Shown here: positions 7,972-15,787 of the stretch, piece by piece | Numbering within the stretch: the stretch's first letter is position 1 | Layout of the letters: each line of letters opens with the position of its first letter | NCBI RefSeq assembly: GCF_022919715.1 | Contig: NZ_CP095042.1 | Location: 2,046,001-2,110,000, forward strand | DNA from: Agromyces sp. H17E-10 | GTDB taxonomy: Bacteria > Actinomycetota > Actinomycetes > Actinomycetales > Microbacteriaceae | Length of the DNA stretch: 64,000 nucleotides | Direction of reading: 5' to 3' | Position numbers and translations under genes: made by a program | Notes under the pieces: model-generated | What the model saw: only the letters and a program-made list of their open reading frames with translations | Database searches by the model: none | Told to the model about the DNA's origin: nothing

Positions 7972-9372
7972 CTAGTTGCCCTTGATCCAGTCGATCGTGC
8001 CGCCGATGAAGTCGGGCATGTCGGGCAACGGGATGCCGACGCCCTGCAACGACTGATAGCCGCCGAAACCAGTGTTCCAGAGATTCAGGCCCTGGCCCGC
8101 CAGGCCCGGCATGCCGCTCACCTTGGAGACCCAGCTCGCCACGTTGCCGCCGGCCGGCATCGCACCCGCGCCGGGCCAGGCCGACGCGAGGCGCTGGCTC
8201 AGCGTGTAGGCCTGACCGTCGAGGATCGAGCCGCCGCTGCGCAACGCGTTCCAGGCGTTGGCGGCCCAACTGCCGCGGTTCGCGGCGAGGAAGGCGTCAG
8301 CGAGACCCGGGGCCGCCAGTTCGCGGGCGGCACGGTTGCCCGCACCGCGACCGGCGCCCACGACGGTGCGAAGGTCGCGCAGCAGGGCGTTGCGGCCCAC
8401 GCCGAGGAAGCCCTTGGCCGCGTTCGTGAACCCGAACGCGCCCTTGAAGGCCTGCCCGGTGCCCCGGAGCAGCCCGAGCGAGCGCACGCCGGGGCCGACC
8501 GCCTTCGCGAAGGCGCCCATGAACGGCAGCACCCCGAGCACGTCGAACGCGATGTCCGTCCACGACACCCGTTTCGAACCGCACGCCATCATGATCACGT
8601 GCGCGACGAGCGCGACGATGCCGGCGACCGCGGCGATCGCGAGCCAGATCGGGCCGCCGATCACGAGCGCGGCCACGACGGCGAGGGTCGCGACGATCGT
8701 CGCGACCGTCGCGAGACCGTCGAGCAGGTCCTCCCACCAGGTGTCGTCGATCCCGGAGGCGTCGATGGCCTTCTCGATGCCGGTGATCGCATCCTCGTAG
8801 GCCTTGTCCCACGTCGAGTAGCCGCTGTCGAACGCGACCCAGAGGTCCTCGAGCTTCTTGCCGGCGGCCTTCTCGTCGTCGGACGCCTCTTTGAGTGCCG
8901 ACTTCGCCGCGGACTTCTCGGCGTCGGTCGCCTCCGTCTCCCACACCCAGGTCGTGTTGTTGTCGTCGACCTTGTCCTGCGCGTCGTCCTTCGCGTCGAC
9001 GGCGGCCTCGTGGGCCTTGTGGGCCGCGATGATGTCGTCGACGAGCGGGTCGACGGTCGTGTTGCGTGCGGTGCGGAGCGCGGCGGCGTAGGTCACCAGC
9101 ACCGGGCCAGTCTTCTCGTACCGCTCACCGACCTTGCGCAGGTCGCCGTGCAGTTCACGAGCCGACTCGCGGACCTTGTCGATGCTCTCGGCCTTGTACT
9201 TCTCGTTCGCACCGAGCTTCTGCAGCTCGTCGGCGGTCGAGGTCAGGCTGGCGCCGATCTTCGAGTAGTGCTTGCCGGCCCTCTCGATCTCGCCCGGGTC
9301 GCCGTCGAGCTCCTGGACGGCAACGCCCTTCGGGGAGCGCAGGCCTGCGTTGTAGCCGTAGCCGTACGTCAT
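7972..9372 (-). CDS. Putative type VII secreted protein with T7SS-signal N-terminus
   Basis: A 466-residue protein. Residues about 20-105 (ELDGDPGEIERAGKHY and following) match the helical T7SS-signal/WXG-like domain that begins large type VII substrates in actinobacteria. A charged, Ala/Asp/Lys-rich coiled-coil region (about 115-205) follows, then a hydrophobic hairpin of two membrane-spanning stretches (218-262), then a Gly/Ala-rich C-terminal region. No nuclease, deaminase or other toxin motif was recognised at the C-terminus, and no obvious immunity gene adjoins. Its start overlaps the stop of the WXG100 gene (ATGA), the usual arrangement of a substrate with its small partner. Confidence 0.78.
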   Translation of the reverse strand: MTYGYGYNAGLRSPKGVAVQELDGDPGEIERAGKHYSKIGASLTSTADELQKLGANEKYKAESIDKVRESARELHGDLRKVGERYEKTGPVLVTYAAALRTARNTTVDPLVDDIIAAHKAHEAAVDAKDDAQDKVDDNNTTWVWETEATDAEKSAAKSALKEASDDEKAAGKKLEDLWVAFDSGYSTWDKAYEDAITGIEKAIDASGIDDTWWEDLLDGLATVATIVATLAVVAALVIGGPIWLAIAAVAGIVALVAHVIMMACGSKRVSWTDIAFDVLGVLPFMGAFAKAVGPGVRSLGLLRGTGQAFKGAFGFTNAAKGFLGVGRNALLRDLRTVVGAGRGAGNRAARELAAPGLADAFLAANRGSWAANAWNALRSGGSILDGQAYTLSQRLASAWPGAGAMPAGGNVASWVSKVSGMPGLAGQGLNLWNTGFGGYQSLQGVGIPLPDMPDFIGGTIDWIKGN

Positions 9373-9677
9373 CGGGGTGCCTCCTCGCTGGGCTTCGCCA
9401 GCTCCTCGTCGCGCTGCTTGAAGCCGTCGACGATCGACTTCAGGTGATCGTGGATGTTCGTCAGGCCGTCGAGGATGACCTCGCGGTTGCCGTCCCAGCC
9501 GGACTCGAAGGATCCGACCTTGTTGTACAGGCGCTGATCGCCGTGCGGTCGCCCGACGGCCTCCTGGACGTCATCGGTCTTGTCGCCGAGCTCCTCGAAC
9601 TCCTTGACGAAGACCCCCAGGTCGCCGACCATCGCCGTCAGGTCATCGAAGTCCAGGTCGATGTCCGGTCCCGCCAT
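9369..9677 (-). CDS. WXG100-family protein, first gene of the T7SS-like cluster
   Basis: A 102-residue protein with the canonical turn motif Trp-Asp-Gly (FESGWDGNREV) between two helices, as in EsxA/EsxB. It is acidic and has no signal peptide, as expected of a type VII substrate. A GGAGGATGAGCG ribosome site precedes the ATG. It is coupled by ATGA to the large T7SS-signal protein at 7972, with which it probably forms a co-secreted complex. Upstream lies copy B of the promoter/palindrome module shared with the second WXG100 gene, in a region that is divergent from gadB. Confidence 0.88.
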   Translation of the reverse strand: MAGPDIDLDFDDLTAMVGDLGVFVKEFEELGDKTDDVQEAVGRPHGDQRLYNKVGSFESGWDGNREVILDGLTNIHDHLKSIVDGFKQRDEELAKPSEEAPR

Positions 9678-9756
9678 CGCTCATCCTCCATCGTCGGCTG
9701 CTGGATCGGGGGAGGGAGTCGCCCCGGATCATGCACGGCATCGTCATCCCGCGATC

Positions 9757-9816
9757 GGGTGACTTCCATGAGACTAACCGCACCTCGAACCCCCGCGAAT
9801 GGGGAGGACTCCCCAT
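9757..9816 (-). promoter_or_regulatory. Duplicated promoter/palindrome module, copy B (upstream of WXG100 gene 9369)
   Basis: The block 9757-9784 matches copy A (5695-5722) at all but two bases, including the TAGTCT box on the minus strand. It is followed upstream by ATGGGGAGGACTCCCCAT (9799-9816). The distance to the start codon is about 80 bases versus 40 in copy A. The palindrome lies in the intergenic region shared with the divergent gadB gene and could affect both. Confidence 0.75.
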
Positions 9817-10031
9817 TCGGTGCGTCGGGCCACGTGCCGCCGACGGGGGACGGGCGCGCCCCTGATCTCCCGCGCCGGCCGAGGAGCATTCATGCGATCT
9901 GGGTGATACCGGGGCGCGGCCGCCGGGTCTAGCATCGCGAACGGATGCGGCGTTCGGGGGAACGGCTCCTCCCGCCCGCGCACTGCGGTGTCCCCACGGC
10001 ATCGCGCCCGGCAACGCACGGAGGGATGACG

Positions 10032-11405
10032 ATGACCGAGCAGCTCGACAACGAATACACGCCGAGGTTCGCGCGACCGGGGGAGGCGACGGTCAACACG
10101 GGGCACCGCATCCCCGAGAACGAGTCGTTGCCCCAGACGGCGTACCAGATCATCCGCGACGAGGTCATGCTCGACGGCAACGCCAGGCTCAACCTCGCGA
10201 CCTTCGTCACCACGTGGATGGACGACGAGGCCAAGGCCCTTTACACCGAGGCCTTCGACAAGAACATGATCGACAAGGACGAGTACCCGCAGACCGCGGC
10301 GATCGAGGAGAAGTGCTGGCGCATGCTCGCCGACCTCTGGCACTCGCCCGATCCCGACGGCACCATCGGCACGTCGACCATCGGCTCGTCCGAAGCGGCG
10401 ATGCTCGGCGGCCTCGCGATGAAGCGCCGCTGGCAGCAGGCCCGCCGCGCGGCCGGCAAGGACGCCTCGAAGCCGAACTTCGTGATGTCGAGCGCCGTGC
10501 AGGTGTGCTGGGAGAAGTTCTGCAACTACTTCGACGTGGAGCCGCGCTACGTGCCGGTGAGCGACGAGTACCCCATGCTCGACGGCGCGCAGCTCGAGGA
10601 GTACGTCGACGAGAACACGATCGGCGTCGTGGTGATCATGGGCGTCACCTACACGGGTGCGTACGAGCCCGTGAAGCAGATCTCGGACGCGCTCGACGCC
10701 CTGCAGGCCAAGACCGGGCTCGACATCCCGATCCACGTCGACGGCGCATCGGGTGCGATGATCGCCCCGTTCATCCAGCCCGACCTCGAGTGGGACTTCC
10801 GGCTGCCGCGCGTGCACTCGATCAACACGTCGGGTCACAAGTACGGCCTCGTCTACCCGGGCCTCGGCTGGGTGGTCTGGCGCACGGCCGACGTGCTGCC
10901 CGACGACCTGATCTTCCGGGTGAGCTACCTCGGCGGCTCGATGCCGACGCTCGCGCTCAACTTCTCCAGGCCCGGGGCGCAGGTACTGCTGCAGTACTTC
11001 CTCTTCCTGCGGCTCGGCGTCAAGGGCTACGCCGCCGTGCAGCAGGCCTCGCAGGACGTCGCCGTGTACCTCTCCAAGGGCATCGCCGAGATCGGCGCCT
11101 TCGACCTGATCAGCGACGGCACCGACATCCCCGTCTTCGCCTGGCGGCTGAAGCCCGGTCACACCGACAACTGGAACCTGTACCACCTGCAGGACCGGTT
11201 GCGCCAGAAGGGCTGGCTCGTGCCCGCCTACCCCCTGCCCGACAACATGAGCGACCGCACCGTGCAGCGCATCGTCGTGCGCAACGGGCTCAGCATGGAC
11301 CTCGCGGCGGACCTCCTCCGCGACATCCAGGCCGAGACCGCCTACCTCGACCAGCTCGAGTCGCCCATGCCCATCGAGGGCAACCGTCCCGCGTTCCACC
11401 ACTAG
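10032..11405 (+). CDS. gadB: Glutamate decarboxylase
   Basis: A 457-residue PLP enzyme of the group II decarboxylase family that converts glutamate to GABA and CO2, consuming a cytoplasmic proton. The PLP-binding lysine is K270 in SINTSGHKYG; the substrate and cofactor motifs TSTIGSSEAAMLGGLAMKRR and HVDGASGAMIAPF are intact. ATG at 10032 is chosen because GGAGGG lies 6 bases upstream; an ATG two codons earlier is too close to that site. The glutamate/GABA antiporter gene follows after 12 bases, so the pair forms a glutamate-dependent acid resistance unit. The divergent T7SS promoter lies upstream. Confidence 0.96.
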   Translation: MTEQLDNEYTPRFARPGEATVNTGHRIPENESLPQTAYQIIRDEVMLDGNARLNLATFVTTWMDDEAKALYTEAFDKNMIDKDEYPQTAAIEEKCWRMLADLWHSPDPDGTIGTSTIGSSEAAMLGGLAMKRRWQQARRAAGKDASKPNFVMSSAVQVCWEKFCNYFDVEPRYVPVSDEYPMLDGAQLEEYVDENTIGVVVIMGVTYTGAYEPVKQISDALDALQAKTGLDIPIHVDGASGAMIAPFIQPDLEWDFRLPRVHSINTSGHKYGLVYPGLGWVVWRTADVLPDDLIFRVSYLGGSMPTLALNFSRPGAQVLLQYFLFLRLGVKGYAAVQQASQDVAVYLSKGIAEIGAFDLISDGTDIPVFAWRLKPGHTDNWNLYHLQDRLRQKGWLVPAYPLPDNMSDRTVQRIVVRNGLSMDLAADLLRDIQAETAYLDQLESPMPIEGNRPAFHH

Positions 11406-11417
11406 GAGGCGAGTGCA

Positions 11418-12959
11418 ATGACGAAGCAGGCGACCGAGTCGCCACGGCTCGGAAAGAACCACCCTCTGGCGCCGAAGACGGCGCACACCGCGTATCTCGG
11501 CGCGGGCCAGCTCGCCCTGCTCACCGTCGTGGTCGTCGCGAGCCTGCGCTCGCTGCCGGCGATGGCGGTCTACGGGCTCGGCAGCGTGACGCTCTACATC
11601 ATCCCGGCCATCTTCTTCCTGATCCCGACCGCGCTCGTCGCGGCCGAGCTCGCGACGGGGTGGAAGGGCGGCGTCTACGTCTGGGTGCGCGAGGCCTTCG
11701 GCAACCGCTGGGGCTTCACCGCCGTCTGGCTCCAGTGGATCCAGAACGTCGTCTGGTACCCGACGCAGATCGCCTTCATCGCTGCGGCGATCGCGTTCGT
11801 GTTCATGGACCCGTCGCTCGCGAACTCCGGCCTCTACACGGCGATCATCATCCTCGTGCTCTATTGGGGATCGACGCTCATCGCCCTGCGCGGCGGCAAC
11901 CTGTTCGCCAAGCTCGGGTCGTGGGGCGGCATCCTCGGAACGCTCTTCCCGGCGGCGCTGCTCATCGTGTTCGGCTTCATCTGGCTGGGCACGGGGGAGC
12001 CGAGCGAGGTACCGCTCGGGGCGGCGAACATGATCCCGCCGTTCACCGGCATCGCGTCGATCGTGCTGATCGTCTCCAACATCCTCGCGTACGCGGGCAT
12101 GGAGGTGAACGCGGTGCACGTCAACCAGATGAAGAACCCGGGCAAGGGGTATCCGAAGTCGATCCTGCTCGCGTCGGTGCTGATCCTCGCGGTCTTCATC
12201 CTGCCGACCATCGCCATCGCGATCGCCGTGCCCAACAAGGACCTGGGCCTCACGAACGGCATCATGCTCGCCTTCCAGCAGTACTTCGACACCTTCGGCA
12301 TGTCGTGGGCCACGCCGCTCATCTCGGCACTCATCGCGGCGGGTGCGCTCGCCTCGGTGCTCACCTGGATCGCCGGTCCGTCGAAGGGCCTGCTCGCGGC
12401 GGCCGAGTCGGGCCTGCTGCCGCGCGGGCTGCAGAAGCGCAACAAGGAGGGCGTGCAGTCGGGCATCCTCATGCTGCAGGGCACGATCGTCACGCTGCTG
12501 GCGGCGATGTTCATCTTCATCCCGAACGTGAACTCGGCGTTCATCGCCCTCGTCGACATGGCGGCCGCGCTCTACCTCATCATGTACATGATGATGTTCG
12601 CCGCGGCCATCCGGCTGCGCCGCAAGGAGCCGAACGTCAAGCGCACCTACCGGGTGCCGGCCATGGGCTTCATCGCGGGCGTCGGCTTCCTCGGATGCCT
12701 CGCCGCGTTCTGCCTCGCGTTCATCCCGCCCGACGGCTTCGACTCGATGTCGGCCGGCATGTACGCGCTCGTGGTGCTCTGCGTCATCCTGCTGCTGGGC
12801 GTGCCGCCGCTGCTCTTCTACGCGTTCCGGCGCCCCACCTGGGACCTGCGCAGCGACGCCGAGAAGGCGATGCGCGGCACCCATGAGGAGGACGAGGCGG
12901 CGCCGGCCACCGCGACCGCGCCGCAGGCACCGCCGGGCGAGTCCGCCACGACGGGCTGA
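11418..12959 (+). CDS. gadC: Glutamate/GABA antiporter (APC family)
   Basis: A 513-residue amino acid transporter with about twelve membrane helices. It exchanges external glutamate for internal GABA and so completes the proton-consuming cycle started by GadB. An AGGAGG ribosome site precedes the ATG. The N-terminal helix QLALLTVVVVASLRSLPAMA and the segment ELATGWKGGVYVWVREAFG agree with the GadC/YjeM branch of the APC superfamily. The C-terminal tail is Ala/Pro/Thr-rich. A strong terminator lies 9 bases after the stop. Confidence 0.92.
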   Translation: MTKQATESPRLGKNHPLAPKTAHTAYLGAGQLALLTVVVVASLRSLPAMAVYGLGSVTLYIIPAIFFLIPTALVAAELATGWKGGVYVWVREAFGNRWGFTAVWLQWIQNVVWYPTQIAFIAAAIAFVFMDPSLANSGLYTAIIILVLYWGSTLIALRGGNLFAKLGSWGGILGTLFPAALLIVFGFIWLGTGEPSEVPLGAANMIPPFTGIASIVLIVSNILAYAGMEVNAVHVNQMKNPGKGYPKSILLASVLILAVFILPTIAIAIAVPNKDLGLTNGIMLAFQQYFDTFGMSWATPLISALIAAGALASVLTWIAGPSKGLLAAAESGLLPRGLQKRNKEGVQSGILMLQGTIVTLLAAMFIFIPNVNSAFIALVDMAAALYLIMYMMMFAAAIRLRRKEPNVKRTYRVPAMGFIAGVGFLGCLAAFCLAFIPPDGFDSMSAGMYALVVLCVILLLGVPPLLFYAFRRPTWDLRSDAEKAMRGTHEEDEAAPATATAPQAPPGESATTG

Positions 12960-12968
12960 CCGCACGTC

Positions 12969-13005
12969 GCGAACGACCCACGGGCGTCGCCCGTGGGTCG
13001 TTCGC
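12969..13005 (+). terminator. Terminator of gadBC
   Basis: A perfect 16-bp stem (GCGAACGACCCACGGG pairing with CCCGTGGGTCGTTCGC) around a CGTCG loop, directly after the gadC stop. No T-run follows. Confidence 0.85.
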
Positions 13006-13075
13006 ACCCCGGGGCGCGCGAACCACTCGCGTGCACCGCACGACCACCTCGCACCAGCGATGACGGAAGGTTCCC

Positions 13076-13873
13076 ATGTTCGACCTGAGCGCCACCCCGA
13101 TCACCTTCGGCGACTTCGTCTGGACCGGCGATTTCACGACGATCGACCTGATCGCCGCCACGACCAACGCGCTCAACGGCGCGCTGCTCGCCCGCCGGCC
13201 CGACCACTACCGCAACTACACGATCGTGGGCATCCTGCTCATGGCCCTCGTCGGCGGCATCGGGGGCGGCGTCGCCCGCGACGTGCTGCTCGGCGACGTG
13301 CCCTCGGCGCTCACCAACCCGGCGTACATCCTGCTGTGCCTCGCGGCCGGCCTCCTCGGCTACGCGCTCGCGTTCAAGGGCGGACAGCTGTTCCGCGAGG
13401 GACTGTTCCAGTTCATGACCTCGTTCTCGCTGCCCTGGTACGCCATCGTCGGCGCGCAGAAGGCGGTGGAGGCGGGACTGCCCGTGCTCGGCGCGCTCGC
13501 GCTCGCCGTGGTCGGGCCGACCGCCGGCCGCTACTTCATCGACGTGACGAGCGGGGTGCCGCCGAAGCAGTTCATCCGCGGCGAGTGGTTCGTCGGCATC
13601 GCCGCGCTCACCGGGCTCGTCTGGATCATCTGCGACGCCTTCGGGCTCAACACGTGGCTCGCGACCGGCATCGCGTTCCTCATCGGGTTCACTCTGCGCG
13701 TGCTCGCGCTCTACCTCGGCTGGGAGGAGCCGCTCGCGAAGGAGCCGAAGGGCGTCTACCAGCACAACGACGGCCGGCCGCTGCTCGGCCGCAAGCTCGC
13801 CGGCAAGTCGCAGCGCGAGATGCGCGACCTCGGACTCGTGGTGGAGACGACCGCTCCCGGCGATGCGAAGTAG
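13076..13873 (+). CDS. Trimeric intracellular cation (TRIC) channel / UPF0126 family protein
   Basis: A 265-residue membrane protein with the seven-helix, internally duplicated UPF0126 architecture now classed as prokaryotic TRIC cation channels. Visible motifs are GILLMALVGGIGGGVARDVL in repeat one and FIDVTSGVPPKQFIRGEWF in repeat two. The protein is about 50 residues longer than the shortest family members because of a soluble C-terminal tail. GGAAGG precedes the ATG. It follows the gadBC terminator and so is an independent unit; potassium or other cation passage is known for the family, not shown here. Confidence 0.87.
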   Translation: MFDLSATPITFGDFVWTGDFTTIDLIAATTNALNGALLARRPDHYRNYTIVGILLMALVGGIGGGVARDVLLGDVPSALTNPAYILLCLAAGLLGYALAFKGGQLFREGLFQFMTSFSLPWYAIVGAQKAVEAGLPVLGALALAVVGPTAGRYFIDVTSGVPPKQFIRGEWFVGIAALTGLVWIICDAFGLNTWLATGIAFLIGFTLRVLALYLGWEEPLAKEPKGVYQHNDGRPLLGRKLAGKSQREMRDLGLVVETTAPGDAK

Positions 13874-13916
13874 CCCGGCGATCGCCTCGGCGGGGCGCAT
13901 GGGCGAAGATGAAGGC

Positions 13917-14603
13917 ATGCGACGCGACGCCCACGCGCCCTCCACCGGCGGCCCGACCCCCCGAGGCGATCGACGCCTGCGCCGTGAGGCGTGGGGCTTC
14001 GCGCTCGGTTCGATCTGCTTCTTCGTCGGCCCCCTCCCGGCGTACGCGGCGTGGGCGGGCGATGTCGGCGTCGCCGTCACCTTCTTCATCGGCTCGCTCC
14101 TGTTCACGACGGCCGGGTTCATCCAGTTGAGCCTCAGCGGTCGCCGCCCGCCACGCACGGGCATGAACGCGGCCGACCGCGCCGACTGGTTCGCCGCCGC
14201 GATCCAGTTCGTCGGAACGCTCTTCTTCAACGTGAGCACGGGGCAGGCGCTGGTCGCGGCGGTGCAGTCGCCCGATGCGGTCGGCGTCGGATGGCGGCCC
14301 GACGCGTTCGGGTCGATCGCGTTCCTCGTGTCGAGCGGCCTCGCGGTCGTCGCGACGCGCGACCGCGGCCAGCTGTGGGACCGCGATGCGCGCACCTGGC
14401 ACGGCACGGGCCTCAACCTGCTCGGGTCGATCGCGTTCGGCGTCTCGGCCGTCGCCGCCTACGTGGTGCCTTCGACGGGCGACCTCGTCAGCCTGTTCTG
14501 GACGAACCTCGGCACGGTGATCGGCGCCCTCTGCTTCTTCGTCGCCGCCGTGCTGTCGCGGCGCACCGTGCTGCGCGAGGAGCGCGAGCGCGCGGCATCC
14601 TGA
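13917..14603 (+). CDS. YrhK-like membrane protein, unknown function
   Basis: About 228 residues with six hydrophobic segments arranged as three helix pairs. Repeating patterns such as ALGSICFFVGPLPAYAAW, IGSLLFTTAGFIQLSL, IQFVGTLFFNVSTGQAL and LGSIAFGVSAVAAYVV are reminiscent of YrhK-domain proteins (two-helix units with Gly-Ser-x-x-Phe). The start is uncertain: ATG 13917 (near GAAGG) and ATG 13899 are both open and neither has a strong ribosome site. The gene lies 43 bases past the TRIC gene and may be cotranscribed. No biochemical role is known to me. Confidence 0.72.
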   Translation: MRRDAHAPSTGGPTPRGDRRLRREAWGFALGSICFFVGPLPAYAAWAGDVGVAVTFFIGSLLFTTAGFIQLSLSGRRPPRTGMNAADRADWFAAAIQFVGTLFFNVSTGQALVAAVQSPDAVGVGWRPDAFGSIAFLVSSGLAVVATRDRGQLWDRDARTWHGTGLNLLGSIAFGVSAVAAYVVPSTGDLVSLFWTNLGTVIGALCFFVAAVLSRRTVLREERERAAS

Positions 14604-14694
14604 TCGACGGCCCGGATGCCGCGGCGCGGCGTCGCACCCGGCGTGAGGCCGAGGCATCCACCACCCGGATTTCGGCTGCGACCGGCCGGTCTGG

Positions 14695-14700
14695 TAAGCT
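14695..14700 (+). promoter_or_regulatory. Extended -10 promoter of the rpmB operon
   Basis: TAAGCT preceded by TGG reads as an extended -10 box, with TTCGGC 18 bases upstream as a possible -35. It lies about 150 bases upstream of rpmB, giving a long leader. Confidence 0.5.
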
Positions 14701-14846
14701 GGCTCGTTGGCTGGGTACTTCCACTGCCCAGGCCGCGACAATCCCACCTCGATCACCGCGAGAAATCGCGGGCTTCGGCGTGTGATCGTCAGCAGACAAG
14801 AGACCTTGGGAGGGGCATCCGCCCCTCGGTATTGGAGGAAAGACCA
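14701..14846 (+). other. Structured 5' leader of the rpmB-rpmG-rpsN mRNA
   Basis: Three successive small hairpins can be drawn: CTGGG...CCCAG at about 14711-14731, CCGCGA-GAAA-TCGCGG at 14756-14771, and GAGGGG-CATCCG-CCCCTC at 14810-14827. The last lies only a few bases before the ribosome binding site. Ribosomal protein operons are often controlled by leader structure; whether this one is cannot be decided from sequence. Confidence 0.5.
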
Positions 14847-15083
14847 ATGGCAGCAGTGTGCCAGGTGACCGGAGCCGTTCCCGGCTTCGGACACAACATC
14901 TCGCACTCGCACCGCCGGACGAAGCGTCGCTTCGACCCGAACGTGCAGAAGAAGACGTACTTCGTTCCGTCGCTCCGTCGCAACATCACGATCAACGTGT
15001 CCGCCAAGGGCATCAAGGTCATCGACGCCCGTGGCATCGAGGCCGTCGTTCGTGACATGCAGGCTCGTGGGGTGAAGCTCTAA
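14847..15083 (+). CDS. rpmB: 50S ribosomal protein L28
   Basis: A 78-residue L28 with the expected start [20 protein letters not shown] and the conserved block [20 protein letters not shown]. Only one cysteine is present, so it lacks a zinc-ribbon (the Zn-independent form). GGAGG precedes the ATG. The stop overlaps the L33 start (TAATG), so translation is coupled. It is first in an L28-L33-S14 operon. Confidence 0.97.
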   Translation: MAAVCQVTGAVPGFGHNISHSHRRTKRRFDPNVQKKTYFVPSLRRNITINVSAKGIKVIDARGIEAVVRDMQARGVKL

Positions 15084-15250
15084 TGGCGAAGCAGCAGGAC
15101 ATCCGTCCCATCATCAAGCTCCGTTCGACGGCCGGCACCGGGTACACCTACGTGACCCGCAAGAACCGTCGCAACAACCCCGACCGCCTCGTGCTCAAGA
15201 AGTACGACCCCGTGGTGCGCAAGCACGTCGACTTCCGAGAGGAGCGCTAA
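15083..15250 (+). CDS. rpmG: 50S ribosomal protein L33 (zinc-independent form)
   Basis: 55 residues, beginning [20 protein letters not shown] and ending HVDFREER. It has no cysteine at all, so it is the C-minus paralogue that does not bind zinc. The start codon overlaps the L28 stop. In actinobacteria such C-minus L28/L33/S14 operons are often induced by zinc starvation through Zur; a Zur gene lies at 424 in this window, but no obvious Zur box was seen upstream of this operon. Confidence 0.96.
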   Translation: MAKQQDIRPIIKLRSTAGTGYTYVTRKNRRNNPDRLVLKKYDPVVRKHVDFREER

Positions 15251-15253
15251 GAC

Positions 15254-15559
15254 ATGGCGAAGAAGAGCAAGATCGCGCGCAACGAGCAGCGCAAGGTGAT
15301 CGTCGACCGCTACGCGGCGAAGCGCCTCGAGCTGAAGAAGGCGCTCATCGACCCGAACGGCACCGACGAGAGCCGCGAGGCCGCCCGCGTCGGCCTGCAG
15401 AAGCTCCCCCGCAACGCGTCGCCCGTGCGCGTGCGTTCGCGTGACGCCATCGACGGTCGCCCCCGCGGCAACCTCTCGAAGTTCGGCATCTCGCGTGTCC
15501 GCTTCCGCGACATGGCGCACCGTGGCGAGCTGCCCGGCATCACGAAGTCGAGCTGGTAG
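15254..15559 (+). CDS. rpsN: 30S ribosomal protein S14 (zinc-independent form)
   Basis: A 101-residue long-form S14 with no CxxC motif (zinc-independent). It begins [20 protein letters not shown] and ends with the conserved [20 protein letters not shown]. It follows L33 by 3 bases in the same operon and is followed by a strong intrinsic terminator at 15581. Confidence 0.97.
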   Translation: MAKKSKIARNEQRKVIVDRYAAKRLELKKALIDPNGTDESREAARVGLQKLPRNASPVRVRSRDAIDGRPRGNLSKFGISRVRFRDMAHRGELPGITKSSW

Positions 15560-15580
15560 GCAGTAGCTTCAGGGTTCACG

Positions 15581-15618
15581 AAGAGGGGCGCTCCGGAATT
15601 CTCCGGGGCGCCCCTCTT
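15581..15618 (+). terminator. Intrinsic terminator of the rpmB operon
   Basis: The arm AAGAGGGGCGCTCCGGA pairs with the following TCCGGGGCGCCCCTCTT (one G-T wobble) around a short loop, and TTTCGTGTTT follows. It is one of the clearest intrinsic terminators in the window. Confidence 0.9.
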
Positions 15619-15787
15619 TCGTGTTTCATTCAGGGCGGTCGGGGTACACGGATGCCGCGGAACGGGGGATTCCCCGTGCGGGTGCCACCACCTCGGGGGT
15701 CTGATGCTCCGACAGCGCCGACGCCTAGCGTTGACGGACCGCCTGCGCATGCGTGCGCATGCATTCGCCGACTCGGAGGGCAGCTCG

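Noticed and set aside
7972..9372. Polymorphic toxin with immunity gene
   Set aside because: No toxin domain is visible at the C-terminus and the following genes do not look like immunity proteins, so only a T7SS substrate is claimed.
15662..15677. ACGGGGGATTCCCCGT dyad upstream of the PxKF gene as a third copy of the T7SS palindrome
   Set aside because: The half-site differs (ACGGGG versus ATGGGG), the central spacing is shorter, and the neighbouring TAGTCT block is missing, so it is not counted as the same module.
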